Assembly: GCA_902495075.1 (NCBI GenBank)
Contig: CABUVO010000004.1
Coordinates: forward strand, 109,950-173,949
Length of the DNA: 64,000 bases
From: an uncultured Porphyromonadaceae bacterium
GTDB lineage: Bacteria > Bacteroidota > Bacteroidia > Bacteroidales > Muribaculaceae
Direction of reading: 5' to 3'
Positions 24,464 to 33,640 of the stretch are shown here, piece by piece. How positions within the stretch are numbered: position 1 is the first letter of the stretch; the number at the start of each line of letters is the position of its first letter. Made by a program: the position numbers and the translations under genes. Below the pieces are notes generated by a model. That model saw only the letters and a program-made list of their open reading frames with translations, made no database searches and was not told the DNA's origin.

Positions 24464-26563
24464 ATGAAGAATCTTTACCTATTCTTAAGCTTGCTGCTTA
24501 TGACGTTATCGGGAATAACAACGTCTGCACAAAAAACCATCACAGTCACAACCAATGAACCAGCTGGGCTAACAGTACTTAATCCCACGGACTATCAACC
24601 ATTGAGCTGGAATGGCAACTCACTTTCAGTCACAGTTCCTGATGGTTACAGTCTTCAACTACAGGCGAATAGCAATTATGAGATCACAAATATCAAGATG
24701 GATAATACGGATCTCGGCACAAATACCTATATTGAAAATTATCGTCTTATTGACGGAGGCACTTTGACAATAACACTTGCTGAGAAACAGCCTAAAGTGC
24801 TCGTTATCCAAGGAGATGGAGATCAGATTTACGTCTCATACAATTATCAATCCTTATACAAGGATAGTCAGAAAGACGGCAAATGGATACTGGAAAACAT
24901 TGAAGAATATGGAACAACATATATCTATCCAAACGATGGGAATGCCTTAAAATCTGTGAAAGACAGCAACGGGAATGAATATTTTTATCCCGGAAATTCA
25001 TCTGCATCAATATATCACGGAAGCTTGCCGTCGGGCACTACAGAAATAACTGTAATATCCTACAATAAAGTTGAAGCCCGCACTGCCAGTTTCACGGCAG
25101 AAGTAACAGGGGACGCTTCAGTGGTAAGTATTCAACGGAATGGTGAAAACTCTTCTGTGCCGGTGTCTGAATTTGCAGACATCAAATTTGATCCGGAAAA
25201 CGAACTTCCAATCACCATAGGACATCAACAATATGGAAAGACACTATATAAAGTGTTTGTAGACGATCAACTACAGACTCCTCAAGGCTCCGCATATCGT
25301 TTGAGTAATATCACAAATGGTTGCAAAGTAAAAATCGAAACAGATTATCCAGACATAAAGGTTCCTGTAAAATTTGTATTCACTAACGAGGGCACCGAGG
25401 GAGTCATTTCGAGTGTCAGCATAGACAATTCTCCTCTTGAAAAAGATGCATGGCTTGACAATGACTTCAAGATAGCACTTGGGAAACAGGTATATGTATA
25501 CACCAATTCACAAGACTATAACATCAATTCATTTCTTGTTAATGGACAAAGCACCCAGTCTTTCACAGTAACGGATGAATCCGGTTATACAGTAACTGTT
25601 GACGCTACAAAAATAGAGCCATATAAATTAACAGTTACCACACCTGACTGGCAGAATGTAGTCATCGGACAGCCCTACACTGATCCATATATCAGCTTTC
25701 CTCTGGCCGGAGAAGAGACCGTGCTTGAAATTCCACGTAGTTGTTACAGTGTAGAAGTCAAGGCAAAAGATGGATATAAACTTGACCATATTTATGAGAC
25801 TGGCACCGAAAACGAACTCAGTTCCCCATTATATTTGAGTGGAGACAAGAGTATTGAGGTTTATGTTTCGGAATTCAAACGCGACAAAACAGCTATTGTC
25901 TATTTTGAAGAAACTGCTTGGCAATATAAAAACATCACTTTAAACCCTAATGACTATGTCCTAAGGAAAGAAGTGACTCCAACAACCGGATATAATTTCA
26001 TTAACTATCATGAATCGGATCGCCCATTCGGAATCGGGGCATATCCCAACCCGATAGTTTATCTCAATGGAGAGAAAATTGAAAGCAACTATGGCAATTA
26101 TCCTGCATTGGAAACAATGCCTGAAAATTCTGTGATCAAGGTCTTCACAGCTGAGCCAGGAATGCATAATGTGACATATTCTATTGACAACAATATAAAT
26201 GCACAGATTGCACATGACTATCTGAACATTGTAGACAACCCTTCAACTCACAAAGTTCAGCATGGCACACACGTTGTAATCAAACCAATCGCACGCGAAG
26301 GAATTGTTGTCAAAGCGAACAATAAAGATGTAACAGCCGATGACAAGGGGCAATTTATAATTCCTGTCACAGAAGACACTGCTATCTCCGTAAGTGGCAA
26401 CGGCTCAGTAGCTGTTTCTGATCTCGATGCCGAAGATAACACATATGTTAACGTATTCAACCTTCAAGGGATATGTATACTTGAAAATGCGCCCAAAGAG
26501 CATCTCAATAATCTTCCTGCCGGAATGTATATTATCAATGGCAAGAAATTTGTAAAGAAGTAA
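24464..26563 (+). CDS. Large secreted protein with type IX-style C-terminal signal
   Basis: A 699-residue protein with a signal peptide (LYLFLSLLLMTLSGITTSAQ) and no recognised catalytic motif. The body looks like a chain of beta-sandwich or Ig-like modules of about 85-100 residues, with recurring phrases such as 'VTVTTNEP', 'TVTTPDWQNV' and DGY-x-L. The C-terminus, NLPAGMYIINGKKFVKK, is a typical short sorting signal of the por/type IX secretion family, so the protein should be exported across the outer membrane and attached at the surface. The adjacent subtilase and LRR proteins share the same type of tail. A strong terminator follows. Low GC compared with the pyr genes. Confidence 0.8.
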   Translation: MKNLYLFLSLLLMTLSGITTSAQKTITVTTNEPAGLTVLNPTDYQPLSWNGNSLSVTVPDGYSLQLQANSNYEITNIKMDNTDLGTNTYIENYRLIDGGTLTITLAEKQPKVLVIQGDGDQIYVSYNYQSLYKDSQKDGKWILENIEEYGTTYIYPNDGNALKSVKDSNGNEYFYPGNSSASIYHGSLPSGTTEITVISYNKVEARTASFTAEVTGDASVVSIQRNGENSSVPVSEFADIKFDPENELPITIGHQQYGKTLYKVFVDDQLQTPQGSAYRLSNITNGCKVKIETDYPDIKVPVKFVFTNEGTEGVISSVSIDNSPLEKDAWLDNDFKIALGKQVYVYTNSQDYNINSFLVNGQSTQSFTVTDESGYTVTVDATKIEPYKLTVTTPDWQNVVIGQPYTDPYISFPLAGEETVLEIPRSCYSVEVKAKDGYKLDHIYETGTENELSSPLYLSGDKSIEVYVSEFKRDKTAIVYFEETAWQYKNITLNPNDYVLRKEVTPTTGYNFINYHESDRPFGIGAYPNPIVYLNGEKIESNYGNYPALETMPENSVIKVFTAEPGMHNVTYSIDNNINAQIAHDYLNIVDNPSTHKVQHGTHVVIKPIAREGIVVKANNKDVTADDKGQFIIPVTEDTAISVSGNGSVAVSDLDAEDNTYVNVFNLQGICILENAPKEHLNNLPAGMYIINGKKFVKK

Positions 26564-26576
26564 TCATTATATGACC

Positions 26577-26620
26577 TGCAGTCTACAGGAACATTGCGTT
26601 CCCGTAGACTGCATGTTTTT
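26577..26620 (+). terminator. Intrinsic terminator after the 699-residue secreted protein
   Basis: TGCAGTCTACAGGAAC (26577-26592) and GTTCCCGTAGACTGCA (26598-26613) form a 16-nt stem with one mismatch, closed by a 5-nt loop. It is followed by TGTTTTTATCGTTTT, a good T-tract. Confidence 0.88.
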
Positions 26621-26717
26621 ATCGTTTTACTCAGATCTCTTGTCAAAGAGCTGTTAAAAATTAAAATTAGACAGCTGTCTTATGGCATATTTATCCACAA
26701 CGAATCAGAACATCATC

Positions 26718-29054
26718 ATGAAAAAAATATTATCGGTATTGTCAGCAATTATTGCTGCATCATTCTGTTTGCCAACAGCAAATGCCGAAAAACTTGATCT
26801 GGGAAGTCGGTCAAGGTTACGTGCAGAAAAATGTGGAATCAGCATTGAAGACTCGAACGGCAAGAAAAAAATAGTCAGAAAAAAATCTGGACTTAAGAAA
26901 CAAGATTACGGAGCCTTCATAACACTGGCTAATGGTTATTCAGCATCTGATTTAGAGGAAGCAGGCATAATTGTGCGTTCCAACAGGGGTAGAGTAGTGC
27001 TTGCAACCCTAACATCAGAAGAGATCGAACAACTTGAAACTTTACCCGCAGTAGAGTCGCTTCGCCTTGAAAGGACTTTATCGAGAAAAATGAATCTTGT
27101 GCGCCCGCTTACCGGAATTGATAAAATACACACAGGCACGGGGCTGGATCGGAAATACACGGGCAAAGGTGTTCTTGCGGGAATCGTTGACGGAGGATTC
27201 GATCCCAATCATGTTAATTTTAAAGATGAAAACGGCAATACCCGTATTAAACAATTTACCTATTTCAGACCCACAGAGAGTGGAGAATATGTAACGGAGA
27301 ATGTCGGTTCAGAAAAAATATCTGAAATCGACACTGAAAGTGACGAAACTTTCCACGGGACACATACCCTTGGAATAATGGCAGGAAGCTACAAAGGGAA
27401 AGCCACAGTCGCAACGATTGTGCCGGATGACACAGATCCGAGCGGATATAAAGGAGAGAACAAAGAAATTGAAAATCCATATTACGGAGTAGCTTACGAT
27501 GCTGATATTGCCATTGCCAGCGGAGTCAGCACAGACTATCATATGGCACTTGGCATAGAAGAGATACTTAATTATGCATACGATGCTGCACAAGAGGAAA
27601 AGCGCAGAATACCTGTTGTTGTAAATCTATCTCTTGGTACCAATATCGGTCCGCATGACGGCAGTTCCACCATATCAAAGTATATGGATATGGCAAGCGA
27701 TGACACACAGGTGCCCTTGATCGTATGTGTCGCAGCCGGCAACGAAGGAGACCTCCCTATATCTCTTCATAAGAACCTTACGGCAAATGACAATAAAGTC
27801 ATGACTGCATTCAAATCCCTGGATCTCTCCTCCACATATAAAAACGCTATGGCTGGTCAGGTATATGTCTATTCTGATACTGACGAACCTTTCGAACTTC
27901 AGGCTGTGATAATCAGCAAATCGCGTGGGGTAGTAACTCGTCGTATTCCCCTTGATCCGTCTCCCGAAGGCGCAGAAAAATATCTCATCACAAGTGAGGA
28001 TTATAGGGTTAGCGACAGTGACATGCTTGACACACAGCTTAAGCGTTACTTCAACGGGTATCTTGGTGTAGCAGGAATGCTCGATACAACAGAAAGCAAC
28101 AGATACCTGGCAGTCGTTGACCTCATGTTATGGGACACTGCCGCAAATCTTGATAACTATGTTGTTGGACTAATTGCCACAGGAAAAGACGGTCAACGTC
28201 TCGACTTGTTCACAAATGGTGAATTCTTCAATCTTAGCTCACAACACCTGGAAAGTTTAGGATTTGAAGACGGTTCAACAGACGGTACCATATCAGATGT
28301 TGCCACTGGAAAAAATATAATAGTAGTGGGGTCATATAACGTACGTGATGTATGGGCCTCCAACGACGGTGGCATATACACTTATGGAGAACTCTTCAAC
28401 AATCATGAGGTATCATCATTTTCTTCATGGGGCAATCTGATAGATGGACGCCGGCTGCCTATGGTTTGTGCTCCCGGAGCCACGATTATCTCTTCCTCCA
28501 ATGAATATTACCTTGACAAATACAACACCGCTGGAGATGCAAACCGACAAGCTTTTCTTGAGGCTGATGGTCGTAAGTATACATGGCATCAATGTGTAGG
28601 AACGTCTATGTCAACACCTGTAGTTGCCGGTTCAATAGCATTATGGCTTGAGGCTAATCCTTATCTTACATACAAGGATGTGCAGGACATTATATCTCGG
28701 ACAGCCATTGTTGACGACGATGTGCGCAAAGGAAATCCAGTGCAGTGGGGAGCCGGGAAGTTTAATGCTTATGCAGGTCTTAAGGAAGCGTTAAGAATTG
28801 GATCCGGCATATATGATCCTTCAGTTACTACAAAGGGAGAATGCATGGTTCGCAAACTGACCGACAACAGATATGAGATCTTCTGTGCCGGCATGTCAAG
28901 CATAGATGCTCGACTATATAATGTGGCTGGAGCTCCTGTATTCCATAAGTATGCTACCGGTGAAGAACTCGTATTCGACACTACATCTCTTGAGCCGGGA
29001 GTATATGTGCTCACAATCAATAGAATCAGTTCACAGAAAATATTAGTTAAATAA
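26718..29054 (+). CDS. Secreted subtilisin-like serine protease (S8 family)
   Basis: Starting at the ATG at 26718 gives 778 residues with a clean signal peptide (MKKILSVLSAIIAASFCLPT). A start 36 nt upstream would add a non-hydrophobic leader. A prodomain-like region follows, up to about residue 120. The catalytic triad is visible: Asp in VLAGIVDGGFDPNH, His in FHGTHTLGIMAG and Ser in VGTSMSTPVVAGSIALW, with the oxyanion Asn in CVAAGNEGD. A long insertion lies between the His and Ser motifs. The C-terminus (LEPGVYVLTIN...KILVK) is a type IX-style sorting signal, so the protease is probably on the cell surface. 16 nt separate it from the LRR gene. Confidence 0.93.
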   Translation: MKKILSVLSAIIAASFCLPTANAEKLDLGSRSRLRAEKCGISIEDSNGKKKIVRKKSGLKKQDYGAFITLANGYSASDLEEAGIIVRSNRGRVVLATLTSEEIEQLETLPAVESLRLERTLSRKMNLVRPLTGIDKIHTGTGLDRKYTGKGVLAGIVDGGFDPNHVNFKDENGNTRIKQFTYFRPTESGEYVTENVGSEKISEIDTESDETFHGTHTLGIMAGSYKGKATVATIVPDDTDPSGYKGENKEIENPYYGVAYDADIAIASGVSTDYHMALGIEEILNYAYDAAQEEKRRIPVVVNLSLGTNIGPHDGSSTISKYMDMASDDTQVPLIVCVAAGNEGDLPISLHKNLTANDNKVMTAFKSLDLSSTYKNAMAGQVYVYSDTDEPFELQAVIISKSRGVVTRRIPLDPSPEGAEKYLITSEDYRVSDSDMLDTQLKRYFNGYLGVAGMLDTTESNRYLAVVDLMLWDTAANLDNYVVGLIATGKDGQRLDLFTNGEFFNLSSQHLESLGFEDGSTDGTISDVATGKNIIVVGSYNVRDVWASNDGGIYTYGELFNNHEVSSFSSWGNLIDGRRLPMVCAPGATIISSSNEYYLDKYNTAGDANRQAFLEADGRKYTWHQCVGTSMSTPVVAGSIALWLEANPYLTYKDVQDIISRTAIVDDDVRKGNPVQWGAGKFNAYAGLKEALRIGSGIYDPSVTTKGECMVRKLTDNRYEIFCAGMSSIDARLYNVAGAPVFHKYATGEELVFDTTSLEPGVYVLTINRISSQKILVK

Positions 29055-29069
29055 AAATAAATTTAATAT

Positions 29070-32000
29070 ATGCATAATATTATTAAATCTTCTGCATTGG
29101 CTATCATGCTTGCAGCCATTCCTGCAATGGCTGCTGCAGAAAACATGCAAGAACCTATAATAACATTCCGAACTTCTCTATATGACACGTATGGAACGTC
29201 TAACGCATTCCATTTCGTCATTGGATCAACAGAAACGACGTTTATTGATGTAGACTGTGGATACGGTCCTATGGAAGAGACCGTGGAAATGGCTGTATCT
29301 GACAGCGATGGAAACATTACAGGAACTACTGTCACATGCTCAGTCTCAAAAGAAGGTATTGTAAAAATATATGGGGATGCCTCTAAAATAGATTATCTTA
29401 ATCTTGAAGGAGTTTATATCAAGACCCTTGATATATCAAAACTTACAAATCTTGATGTCTTGTACCTTAATCATAACGAACTTGAAGCTCTTGACCTGAC
29501 TCCTTTGAAAAAGCTATCTGTTCTGGAACTGGAAGATAATCCTTTTGACAAAAGTGCGGTCATCGTTGGTCCTAAGCCTGAACTGGTGCTTATAAATTTG
29601 TCGAGCGTCGGCAATCTGGATCCATCATTCACATTGAAAGATTATCCTAAACTCATTTCGTTGGATGCATATCATTGTCCCTCATTGAAAATATGCGATC
29701 CAACAGGATGTCCGGATCTCGTCCGTTTGTCGCTTGATATCACAGATGTGGAAACGTTGGATGTATCCAAGAACTCAAAACTTGCCATACTTAATATTTC
29801 CCAATCCAAAATCCGGAATATCGATTTGAGCCATAATGCACTGTTACAAGAATTTTATTGCTCACACTATGGCAGCTACAATGAAGAATATAAATTGTCT
29901 TCGATTGATGTGAGTCACAATCTGGAACTACTTCGTCTATTCTGTTCTGGAAATCTTCTTACTTCCATTGATGTCTCACAAAATTCCAAACTGATAAACC
30001 TTAATTGCTCCAACAATCTGCTGAAAGGCATAGACGTATCTGCCAACAAAGATCTTGTCACACTTGACATTTCCAATAACTACATGGACTTCGCATCAAT
30101 ACCAAGCAACAGCATAAACTGGATAGAGTATTATTTCTACCAGCATCCGTTGGATATGAAAAGAAGTTATCCGGTTGGAGAGATAATTGACTTTTCAGCG
30201 CGCGTTATACGTCCAGAATCGGAAACATATGCACGGCTGATGGTTCCGGATTATGATAATCCCGGTGCCTATAAGGAACTTGAAGAAGAATACTTCAAAT
30301 TTGAAAATGGTAAATTGTCACTTCTGAAAAGCTATAATGACAGCATATACGTTTCATTCGGCAATACCGCTCTTCCAGACTATGATCTGACTACAGCACG
30401 CTTCAAAGTCAAAGAACTCGCTGATTATGGCAAAGACAATCCTGCTGTGCGTATGCGTCTGAGTTCATTGGCGAAAAAAGCCGATTTTAGAGTTGGCATT
30501 TTAGGAGCATCCGAACAGAATCCCATGAAATTCAGTGTTGATTTCGGTGATGGTAATCCAAAAGAATTTACAACTACAACGTCTGGACTTCCGAACGAGT
30601 CCAATGCCGGAGGAGAGAAATTCGGAGTCGGGAATATTGTGATATATCTACCGGAAGGTTCAGACATGACCGCACTTGCAATAAACGACGTCCCTTTGAG
30701 TTTCATCAATCTTGACGGAGCACCCACTCTACAGTATCTCATAATCAACAATTGCAAACTTACAAATGTAACCCTTCCGTGGAATCGCTGTCTCAGATAT
30801 CTCGATCTGTCAAATAACAATTTGACCTCTCTTGACTTGGGTGGTGCAGATGGAGATAATGGCAAGAATGTGCTTACAGATATCCGCGCTCCACACAACA
30901 AACTCACTTCCGTTACCTTAAGCGACGGCCGCACACCTCTCTACATCGATTTTAGTAATAATCTTCTATCTGAATTCAATCTCGACAATGCTACGCGTAT
31001 AACAACTCTTCTATTGCCAAACAATAAGATAAAAGAACTTAATCTTGAAGACTGCGAGGCATTGGAGACACTTGATATATCGGGCAACCAGCTTGAATCT
31101 CTACCTATACCCTCATATACGCCTCTTAAAAACTTAAATTTATCACGTAATCTTATTCCGCTTCCCGCCCTTCCTTCAACCGATAAATTCGAAATCTATA
31201 CATATGCTCCCCAACAGGCGTTCCCAATACCTGAAAAGGCGCCTACAGTGAATCTTACAAAACACTGGCTTAACAATAACGGACATACAACCGCCTTTGA
31301 ATGGAGACGTGTTGAAGACGACCGCGTACTTACAGATAAAGAAATAACCGGCTCCGAAGGTCATAACCGATTTATTGATCCCAGCGTTGGGAAAGTATAT
31401 TGCGTATGGTCACATCCTGATTTCCCGGATTTCAAAGAAAAAAATCTTTACCGCACAACAGAAGTTGAGGCTGCAGAAACACCAAAACATGTTGTAGCAT
31501 CTTTTAAAACACTTGCCAACGGCAATGCGTCGCTTATCCTGACGGGAGCCAAGTCCAACACAACTGTATATGTTGATTGGACTGGTAATATGGATCTCGA
31601 ACAATATGTGTTGAAAACATCATATACAAATTTTGAGAATGAAAGCCATGCGGGTGCAGAAGTAAAAGTATATTCATATGATGAGAATGACGGAATAACA
31701 GTATTCAGTCTCTCTGCAGGACAACTTGAATATATAGATGCCTCGCCAATGAAAGGTCTGACTTCATTCTCTTGTAATGGTTCTGGACTTCCAATGGAAA
31801 AATTTACATTGCCCGAATCCCCGAACCTTAAAGAACTCACACTCAATGGAGCACAGATTTCTGCATTCGATTTTTCACAATATGCCAATTTGAAAGTTCT
31901 GAATCTATCCAATAATAGCATGGAAAATGTAGACCTTTCAAAATATCCTGAATTAGAATGTTTCTATGCGGCATCCAACAAATTAAAATCTATTAAATTC

Positions 32001-32744
32001 AATAATCCCAAGCTGTGGGAACTCGCACTTGTGTCGAATGAATTTGAGAGTATTACTTTTGATGGTGCTCCTGCCCTCACCCAGTTATTTCTGAACGATA
32101 ACCGGCTCACCAGCATAAATCTTGATGATTTGACGATGCTCAACGTTGTTTATCTTGATGGAAACAACTTTACCATACCCACGCTTCCGGCACCACGCAA
32201 TCAATGGAACGTATATCACTACGGAAATCAAAATCCGATCCAGATATCTGTCGTAGATGGTAAAGTTGATCTGAGTTCTCAGGCTTATGCAGGTGATTCA
32301 AAAACTACTTATCGTTGGTTTATTGATTCTCCTTATTATGATGAAGAAAATAAACTCATTGGAGAAGAATTATATGAAGACACTGAATATACTCTTTCAA
32401 ATGGAGTTACGACGTTCCTTAAGGATTTTCATAATATCATGTGCGTGATGACCAATGAATTATTTCCGGAATTGGTGCTCTATACCAGTTTTATCGATAT
32501 AACAGGTGTCAGTGGAATCAAACATATTGAATCTCCCGGCGACAATATCATAATAAGTGCTGACAAAAGTTCTGTTATCGTTAATGCGACAGCAGGATTG
32601 CCGACTGCTGTATATTCTATCGAAGGAAACCGCATGGCAGAGGGATACACTGATGGAGAAGGATATATTTCTTTCAACGGTCTCGCCACTGGAGTCTATA
32701 TCGTAAAAGTAGGGGATAAGACCAAAAAGATATTCGTAAAATGA
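29070..32744 (+). CDS. Surface leucine-rich repeat protein with type IX-style C-terminal signal
   Basis: A 1224-residue secreted protein (signal MHNIIKSSALAIMLAAIPAMAAA). Three blocks of leucine-rich repeats of about 20-22 residues, of the internalin-like 'LxxLxLSNNxLxxLDLS' type, lie at about 95-335, 545-700 and 885-1040. Typical units are LDVLYLNHNELEALDLT and LRYLDLSNNNLTSLDL. They are separated by beta-rich spacer domains with FxVDFGDG-like phrases that suggest an internal duplication. The tail TGVYIVKVGDKTKKIFVK is a sorting signal. LRR proteins of this kind usually mediate adhesion or protein binding. It probably forms a unit with the upstream protease. Confidence 0.9.
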   Translation: MHNIIKSSALAIMLAAIPAMAAAENMQEPIITFRTSLYDTYGTSNAFHFVIGSTETTFIDVDCGYGPMEETVEMAVSDSDGNITGTTVTCSVSKEGIVKIYGDASKIDYLNLEGVYIKTLDISKLTNLDVLYLNHNELEALDLTPLKKLSVLELEDNPFDKSAVIVGPKPELVLINLSSVGNLDPSFTLKDYPKLISLDAYHCPSLKICDPTGCPDLVRLSLDITDVETLDVSKNSKLAILNISQSKIRNIDLSHNALLQEFYCSHYGSYNEEYKLSSIDVSHNLELLRLFCSGNLLTSIDVSQNSKLINLNCSNNLLKGIDVSANKDLVTLDISNNYMDFASIPSNSINWIEYYFYQHPLDMKRSYPVGEIIDFSARVIRPESETYARLMVPDYDNPGAYKELEEEYFKFENGKLSLLKSYNDSIYVSFGNTALPDYDLTTARFKVKELADYGKDNPAVRMRLSSLAKKADFRVGILGASEQNPMKFSVDFGDGNPKEFTTTTSGLPNESNAGGEKFGVGNIVIYLPEGSDMTALAINDVPLSFINLDGAPTLQYLIINNCKLTNVTLPWNRCLRYLDLSNNNLTSLDLGGADGDNGKNVLTDIRAPHNKLTSVTLSDGRTPLYIDFSNNLLSEFNLDNATRITTLLLPNNKIKELNLEDCEALETLDISGNQLESLPIPSYTPLKNLNLSRNLIPLPALPSTDKFEIYTYAPQQAFPIPEKAPTVNLTKHWLNNNGHTTAFEWRRVEDDRVLTDKEITGSEGHNRFIDPSVGKVYCVWSHPDFPDFKEKNLYRTTEVEAAETPKHVVASFKTLANGNASLILTGAKSNTTVYVDWTGNMDLEQYVLKTSYTNFENESHAGAEVKVYSYDENDGITVFSLSAGQLEYIDASPMKGLTSFSCNGSGLPMEKFTLPESPNLKELTLNGAQISAFDFSQYANLKVLNLSNNSMENVDLSKYPELECFYAASNKLKSIKFNNPKLWELALVSNEFESITFDGAPALTQLFLNDNRLTSINLDDLTMLNVVYLDGNNFTIPTLPAPRNQWNVYHYGNQNPIQISVVDGKVDLSSQAYAGDSKTTYRWFIDSPYYDEENKLIGEELYEDTEYTLSNGVTTFLKDFHNIMCVMTNELFPELVLYTSFIDITGVSGIKHIESPGDNIIISADKSSVIVNATAGLPTAVYSIEGNRMAEGYTDGEGYISFNGLATGVYIVKVGDKTKKIFVK

Positions 32745-32780
32745 TTTACAACGTTTTCATCAGAAGTTTAGGAAAATAAA

Positions 32781-32812
32781 TTGGCAAATGTGGAAAATTA
32801 GTTGTAACTTTG
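32781..32812 (+). promoter_or_regulatory. Promoter of the purine leader
   Basis: TTG (32781-32783), a 21-nt spacer and TAACTTTG (32805-32812) fit the Bacteroidetes promoter consensus. It lies 17 nt before a small ORF and about 250 nt before purE. Confidence 0.75.
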
Positions 32813-32828
32813 CAATCTAATTTTTCAA

Positions 32829-32948
32829 ATGGCAATGACACAACAAACCCATTCCATACAACGGGAGTTGCGCCGAAAGCGCAAACCGGTTCGTGCGGTT
32901 AAGAATGGGGAAACGTGTGGATACGCGTGTGTAGTTGTGAGCATATAA
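32829..32948 (+). CDS. Putative 39-residue basic leader peptide upstream of purE
   Basis: A small open frame from ATG at 32829 to TAA at 32948; a second ATG at 32835 is possible. It encodes a peptide with an Arg/Lys-rich middle (RELRRKRKPVRAVKNG) and a hydrophobic end (CGYACVVVSI). It starts 17 nt after a good promoter and ends 6 nt before a perfect intrinsic terminator, the standard arrangement of an attenuator leader peptide. It could also be a stand-alone small protein or a non-coding RNA. No family is recognised. Coding status is an inference from position alone. Confidence 0.45.
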   Translation: MAMTQQTHSIQRELRRKRKPVRAVKNGETCGYACVVVSI

Positions 32949-32953
32949 GAATA

Positions 32954-32989
32954 GTGGCGTCAGGCAGTGTGCCTGACGCCCACTTTTTT
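32954..32989 (+). terminator. Intrinsic terminator (possible attenuator) before purE
   Basis: GGCGTCAGGCA (32956-32966) and TGCCTGACGCC (32970-32980) form a perfect 11-bp GC-rich stem with a 3-nt loop, followed by CACTTTTTTA. It sits between the purine leader promoter and purE, 70 nt before the purE ATG, and no second promoter is evident between them. It would therefore stop transcription before purE unless it is bypassed. Confidence 0.9.
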
Positions 32990-33058
32990 ATTGAAAATTA
33001 ATAACACATCGACAAGAAAAAATCGACTAACCAACATATACAGGTAAGAAAAGAAATT

Positions 33059-33526
33059 ATGAAAGTAGGAGTGGTGATGGGTTCCACAAGCGACTGGAAC
33101 GTAATGTCGGGAGCCACGACAATTTTTGATTCCTTTGGAATCGAGTATGAGAAAAAGGTGCTTAGCGCACACCGCACGCCTGCCCAGCTCGAGGAATGGG
33201 CATCGGGGGCACGCGAGCGAGGTCTTTGCGCCATTATCGCCGGTGCCGGAGGGGCAGCACACCTCGCCGGTGTTGTTGCGGCTTTCACGACACTTCCCGT
33301 GATCGGAGTGCCGGTGAAATCGCGCAGCCTTGAAGGTCTTGATTCCCTTCTTTCCATGGTGCAGATGCCTCCGGGCATACCGGTAGCAACTGTCGGTATT
33401 GATGGAGCCAAAAACGCAGCACTTCTCGCAATAGAGATAATGGCTGTGACAGATCCTGAAATGAAAAAACGTCTTGACGATTTCCGCGAAGAGCAGGCTC
33501 GCAAGGTATTTGAATCGAATATATGA
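33059..33526 (+). CDS. purE: N5-carboxyaminoimidazole ribonucleotide mutase
   Basis: A 155-residue class I PurE that moves the carboxyl group of N5-CAIR to give CAIR in purine synthesis. The N-terminal GVVMGSTSDWNVM loop and the SAHRTP motif are diagnostic, followed by the Gly/Ala-rich IIAGAGGAAHLAGV segment. A class I enzyme normally needs PurK to make N5-CAIR, and no purK is seen in this window. It is the first gene of the purine run. The gap to purL holds the first family A hairpin. Confidence 0.95.
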   Translation: MKVGVVMGSTSDWNVMSGATTIFDSFGIEYEKKVLSAHRTPAQLEEWASGARERGLCAIIAGAGGAAHLAGVVAAFTTLPVIGVPVKSRSLEGLDSLLSMVQMPPGIPVATVGIDGAKNAALLAIEIMAVTDPEMKKRLDDFREEQARKVFESNI

Positions 33527-33534
33527 TAAGGAGA

Positions 33535-33628
33535 GGCTTTAGGTTTTAGGCGTTAGGCTTTAGAAAGCTGCGCCAAAAATCTAAAAGTGAAAATAAAGAT
33601 CTAAAACCTAAAGCCTAACGCCTAAAAC
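33535..33628. repeat. Family A heptad hairpin, copy 1 (purE-purL)
   Basis: The left arm is GGCTTTA, GGTTTTA, GGCGTTA, GGCTTTA (33535-33562). After the loop GAAAGCTGCGCCAAAAAT and an extra AT-rich stretch, the right arm is CTAAAAC, CTAAAGC, CTAACGC, CTAAAAC (33601-33628). The odd unit GGCGTTA pairs with TAACGCC in the correct order, giving about 24 bp of perfect stem. Confidence 0.9.
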
Positions 33629-33640
33629 CTATAAATAAGC

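Noticed and set aside
32813..33058. Known purine riboswitch (guanine, ZTP or PRPP type) before purE
   Set aside because: I could not find the conserved core of any of these; only the terminator and small ORF are clear.
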